Assembly (NCBI GenBank): GCA_004558975.1
Contig: SFZB01000044.1
Location: forward strand, 1 to 8,530
Reading direction: 5' to 3'
DNA length: 8,530 nt
Source of the DNA: a bacterium
GTDB lineage: Bacteria > Bacillota > Clostridia > Oscillospirales > CAG-272
Shown piece after piece: positions 7,075 to 8,530 of this stretch. Position 1 is the stretch's first letter; the number at the start of each line of letters is the position of its first letter. The translations under genes were made by a program, and so were the position numbers. Under the pieces are notes generated by a model, which was not told where the DNA came from, did not search any database, and saw only the letters and a list, made by a program, of their open reading frames with translations.

Positions 7075-7318
7075 CACGGAAAGCGCGGGGTGCGATATCC
7101 GCGGCATTTTTTACGCGCGAAATATAATAAGGAAGTATTTTCGTGGCGCGAACCGCCTTGCACATCGGTTCGTGCGTCGGAGGAGGTAGGAATAGAAACG
7201 GAAAAACAGCGTTTTTTGCCCCGGCGCGCCGGGGCAATCGGGGGGACGGCGGGGACACGCTTGGACATTGTGAACAAATTGCTAAAACAGCCTGTCCGTT
7301 TTTTGGGTGGTTTCACAG
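7075..7318. other. Divergent intergenic region rich in inverted repeats
   Basis: I find no gene here. On the + strand there is a TATAAT (7123-7128) without a matching -35. A 10-bp stem with one G-U follows (7146-7155 with 7166-7175, 10-nt loop). Then comes a perfect AGGAGGT (7181-7187) with no start codon at a usable distance. Next are a 6-bp A/T-rich hairpin (7202-7207 with 7211-7216), a 22-bp palindrome (7216-7237), and G runs at 7231-7234, 7240-7245 and 7251-7254. Last, GGACA (7263-7267) can pair with TGTCC (7293-7297), followed by six T (7299-7304). These elements could be a small structured RNA, protein-binding sites, or a decayed gene. Confidence 0.4.
7216..7237. repeat. Perfect 22-bp GC-rich palindrome
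   Basis: Every base from 7216 to 7226 pairs with its partner from 7237 back to 7227, centred on GGCGCGCC. It is not a usable terminator on either strand: the T run (7212-7217) precedes it on the + strand, which becomes a trailing A run on the minus strand. With no loop it would form either a cruciform or a dimeric protein-binding site. Its position, about 140 bp behind the minus-strand promoter and 80 bp ahead of the xpt promoter, allows a regulatory role, but none is shown. Confidence 0.6.
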
Positions 7319-7348
7319 TTGATTTTTTGTCGATAGATGGTGTACAAT
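7319..7348 (+). promoter_or_regulatory. Probable promoter of xpt
   Basis: TTGATT (7319-7324), an 18-bp spacer and TACAAT (7343-7348) fit a SigA-type promoter with a start site near 7355. This places about 178 nt of untranslated leader before the xpt ATG, much longer than the roughly 38 nt leader of the divergent gene. I see no better promoter downstream of it. Confidence 0.7.
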
Positions 7349-7354
7349 AATGAC

Positions 7355-7532
7355 AGTTGATTCCTTCGTAGAAAAGGACGGTACCGCGTCGGCGCCCTTC
7401 ATTGGGAGGCAGGCGTGAATCGCAGGTCTTTTTTAAACGAAGCGGAATGGCGGGAAAACGGATGATACGCTTTTCTGCCTTTTTTCTTTTTCAAAAACCG
7501 CCTCGCCATAAAAAAGAAAGGAGACCGCCCCC
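7355..7532 (+). promoter_or_regulatory. Structured xpt leader, candidate transcription-attenuating riboswitch
   Basis: The leader can fold in two exclusive ways. CTTCGT (7364-7369) is the exact complement of ACGAAG (7437-7442) and would close a domain of about 80 nt that starts some 9 nt after the predicted transcript start. The 3' strand of that helix overlaps GAAGCG (7439-7444), which can instead pair with CGCTTT (7468-7473), the 3' arm of the terminator at 7449-7491. A ligand stabilising the closing helix would therefore favour termination, the usual off-switch logic. Inside the domain are GACG/CGTC (7377-7380 with 7387-7390) and CGCC/GGCG (7393-7396 with 7412-7415). In many Bacillota, xpt is controlled by a guanine riboswitch, but I cannot find that aptamer's conserved core here. 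Base pairing was judged by eye only. Confidence 0.5.
7449..7491 (+). terminator. Intrinsic terminator inside the xpt leader
   Basis: The arms 7449-7460 and 7468-7479 pair over 12 positions with two G-U wobbles and one mismatch around a 7-nt loop. They are followed directly by six T, a C and five T (7480-7491). It lies after the xpt promoter and 41 bp before the xpt start, so it can only act as an attenuator of xpt or as the end of a short leader RNA. No gene ends just upstream. Confidence 0.8.
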
Positions 7533-8108
7533 ATGAGAGCAATGGAAGAAAAAATCATCGCTGAAGGAACCGTTTTGCCCGGTAATATTCTCAAAGTGGG
7601 CAGTTTCTTAAATCAACAACTCGACGTGCAATTTCTCCGCGAAGTCGGAGAGGAGATTGCACGCCTTTTTCGTGCTGACGGCGTGACGAAGGTGCTGACG
7701 CTGGAGGCGTCCGGGATCGCGATCGCGACCCTCGCGGCGCTCTCGCTCGGCGTCCCTGCCGTCATCGTCAAGAAGCACGCGTCCGCGAACCAGTCAAAAG
7801 ACGTTTATGAGGCGGAGATTGCCTCCTTTACGCATAAGAACACCTATGTCGCCGCCGTCGCGAAAGAGTATCTGCAGGCGTCCGACCGGGTTCTGATCGT
7901 CGATGACTTTCTCGCGTGCGGGAACGCGATCCGCGGGCTGATGCACATGGTGCGGGAAGCAGGCGCGACGCTCGTCGGCTGCGCCATCGCGATCGAGAAA
8001 AAATTCCAGGGTGGCGGAGATGAACTCCGCGCGGAGGGGATCCGCGTCGAGTCACTCGCCATGGTGGACCATATGACGGACGACAGTCTGTCTTTCTGGC
8101 GGCCGTAA
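7533..8108 (+). CDS. xpt: Xanthine phosphoribosyltransferase
   Basis: It converts xanthine and PRPP to XMP plus pyrophosphate in the cytosol, feeding salvaged purine base back to GMP synthesis. The 191 residues match the family's usual length of about 190-194. Visible signatures are LKVGSFLNQQLD (20-31), LEASGIA (57-63), a Lys-Lys pair (80-81) where the family has a basic stretch, and the PRPP-binding loop VLIVDDFLACG (120-130) with its two aspartates at 124-125. IEKKFQGGGDEL and RVESLA near the C-terminus also fit Xpt. The start at 7533 has AAAGGAG (7517-7523) 9 nt upstream; the in-frame ATG at 7542 would lie 18 nt from it and is less likely. A terminator-like leader precedes it and a BMP-family lipoprotein gene follows on the same strand, consistent with a purine salvage module. 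Confidence 0.95.
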   Translation: MRAMEEKIIAEGTVLPGNILKVGSFLNQQLDVQFLREVGEEIARLFRADGVTKVLTLEASGIAIATLAALSLGVPAVIVKKHASANQSKDVYEAEIASFTHKNTYVAAVAKEYLQASDRVLIVDDFLACGNAIRGLMHMVREAGATLVGCAIAIEKKFQGGGDELRAEGIRVESLAMVDHMTDDSLSFWRP

Positions 8109-8135
8109 GAAACGCAATCGTTCTCGCGGCCTTTT
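8101..8135 (+). terminator. Terminator-like hairpin overlapping the xpt stop codon
   Basis: GGCCG (8101-8105) pairs with CGGCC (8127-8131). Inside, AGAA plus CG (8108-8114, with one bulged A) pairs with CGTTCT (8119-8124) around a CAAT loop. Four T (8132-8135) follow. The short T run suggests partial termination, which would lower expression of the downstream lipoprotein gene from the xpt promoter, or the hairpin may protect the 3' end of the xpt message. Confidence 0.6.
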
Positions 8136-8141
8136 CACTTG

Positions 8142-8169
8142 TTTACTTTGGGCGCTCGCCCGGTAAAAA
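8142..8169 (+). promoter_or_regulatory. Weak possible promoter before the BMP-family gene
   Basis: TTTACT (8142-8147), a 16-bp spacer and TAAAAA (8164-8169) each match four of six consensus positions. The pair lies just after the hairpin at 8101-8135, where a separate promoter would make sense. The spacer contains GGGC/GCCC repeats that could instead be part of an RNA structure. A-rich leader sequence can mimic -10 elements, so this is tentative. Confidence 0.25.
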
Positions 8170-8199
8170 TAACAATATCTTTTTTGGAGGAAAAAGACA

Positions 8200-8530
8200 A
8201 TGTTCAAGAAGATTCTTTCCCTGGTCCTCGTTGCCGTCATGTGCGTCGGCGCTTGCGTGGCGTTCGCATCCTGCGGTAAAGATGACGAAAAAAAAGGTGA
8301 AGGGGCGGATATCCTGCCGAGAAACACCGTAACGCTCAGCGAAGGTGTGACCATCAAAGACGATTTCAGAATCGGTCTCATCTGCCTGCACGACGAAAAC
8401 TCCACCTATGACAAGAACTTTATCGACGCGTTCAAGCAGGTCATGACAGCGCTCAATATTCCGAGCGACCGCTACTTCATCAAGACCGGCATTCCGGAAT
8501 CCGAGGCGTGTGCCGATGCTGCGAGAGACC
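8200..8530 (+). CDS. BMP/PnrA-family substrate-binding lipoprotein, 5' part only
   Basis: The first 110 residues are visible and the gene continues past the right edge. The N-terminus is a lipoprotein signal: MFKK, a hydrophobic stretch (5-23), then FASCGK with Cys25 as the probable lipidated residue (Cys19, in VGAC, is an alternative). A charged linker follows, then FRIGLICLHDENSTYDKNFIDAF (about 57-79). That resembles the start of the periplasmic-binding fold of BMP-family proteins as I recall them from Clostridia. Characterised members such as PnrA bind purine nucleosides for an ABC importer. Placement directly after xpt supports a nucleoside or purine ligand, but the ligand is inferred. 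The SD GGAGG (8186-8190) lies 9 nt before the ATG. The ATPase and permease genes would be expected to the right of the window. Confidence 0.85.
   Translation, partial: MFKKILSLVLVAVMCVGACVAFASCGKDDEKKGEGADILPRNTVTLSEGVTIKDDFRIGLICLHDENSTYDKNFIDAFKQVMTALNIPSDRYFIKTGIPESEACADAARD

Noticed and set aside
7268..7285. TTGTGAA followed by a partial second half, resembling a Rex operator.
   Set aside because: The second half-site (TTGCTAA) does not match TTCACAA or TTAACAA well enough, and neither flanking gene is a typical redox-regulated target.
7326..7335. TTTGTCGATA in the xpt promoter spacer resembles a Spo0A box.
   Set aside because: It is a single imperfect short match in a T-rich promoter with no supporting context.
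7000..7350. A 116-codon + strand frame across the divergent intergenic region.
   Set aside because: It starts antisense to the ligase promoter and SD, runs through both the palindrome and the xpt promoter, and its translation resembles nothing I recognise.
7374..7399. T-box-like motif: CGGTACCGCG followed by GCGCCCTT in the xpt leader resembles the T-box antiterminator.
   Set aside because: The tRNA-pairing UGGN element would begin with C instead of U, there is no recognisable Stem I or specifier region upstream, the terminator does not overlap this element as in T-boxes, and xpt is not an amino-acid gene.
7383..7434. A possible earlier terminator: ACCGCG (7383-7388) pairing with CGCAGGT (7421-7427), followed by C and six T.
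   Set aside because: The closing stem is only six pairs with a bulge and encloses a 32-nt interior, far weaker than the terminator at 7449-7491. It may still be an alternative fold of the leader, but I would not annotate it as a terminator.

Overview
The window looks like a G+C-rich chromosomal segment from a member of the Bacillota (class Clostridia, probably an uncultured gut lineage). This rests on strong purine-rich ribosome binding sites, SigA-type promoters, a SecA with the Bacillota-like C-terminal zinc motif, and an Xpt and BMP lipoprotein that both read like Clostridia proteins. The taxonomy is an inference from recognised family resemblance; no search was run.

Left part (1-5555, all + strand): a GC-rich, hairpin-rich stretch without a convincing gene ends in a strong terminator (153-191). 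An extended -10 promoter and a good SD then lead into secA (266-3388), the motor ATPase of the general secretion pathway. Its protein is long because of about 150 extra residues in the preprotein-binding region, part of which resembles the adjacent native segment. Two polytopic membrane proteins of unknown function follow with overlapping stop/start codons (TAATG and ATGA), so the three genes are probably one translationally coupled operon. It ends at a perfect 13-bp hairpin (5510-5540) that sits between convergent genes and can serve both strands.

Middle (5556-7074, - strand): one polytopic membrane protein of the O-antigen ligase/polymerase (Wzy_C) family, transcribed from a near-consensus promoter (7046-7074). 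No glycan-synthesis neighbours are visible.

Right part (7075-8530, + strand): a divergent intergenic region with several inverted repeats, including a perfect 22-bp palindrome, then a clear promoter (7319-7348). A leader of about 180 nt with an intrinsic terminator precedes xpt (xanthine phosphoribosyltransferase). A second terminator-like hairpin follows xpt, then the start of a BMP/PnrA-family lipoprotein, a likely nucleoside-binding component of an ABC importer, which runs off the edge. Together these look like a purine uptake and salvage module.

The most interesting element is the xpt leader. It has the logic of a transcription-terminating riboswitch: a closing helix, an overlapping antiterminator strand and a terminator. 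Yet I cannot find the conserved core of the known purine riboswitch that usually sits in front of xpt. It is a candidate for an uncharacterised or highly diverged regulatory RNA.
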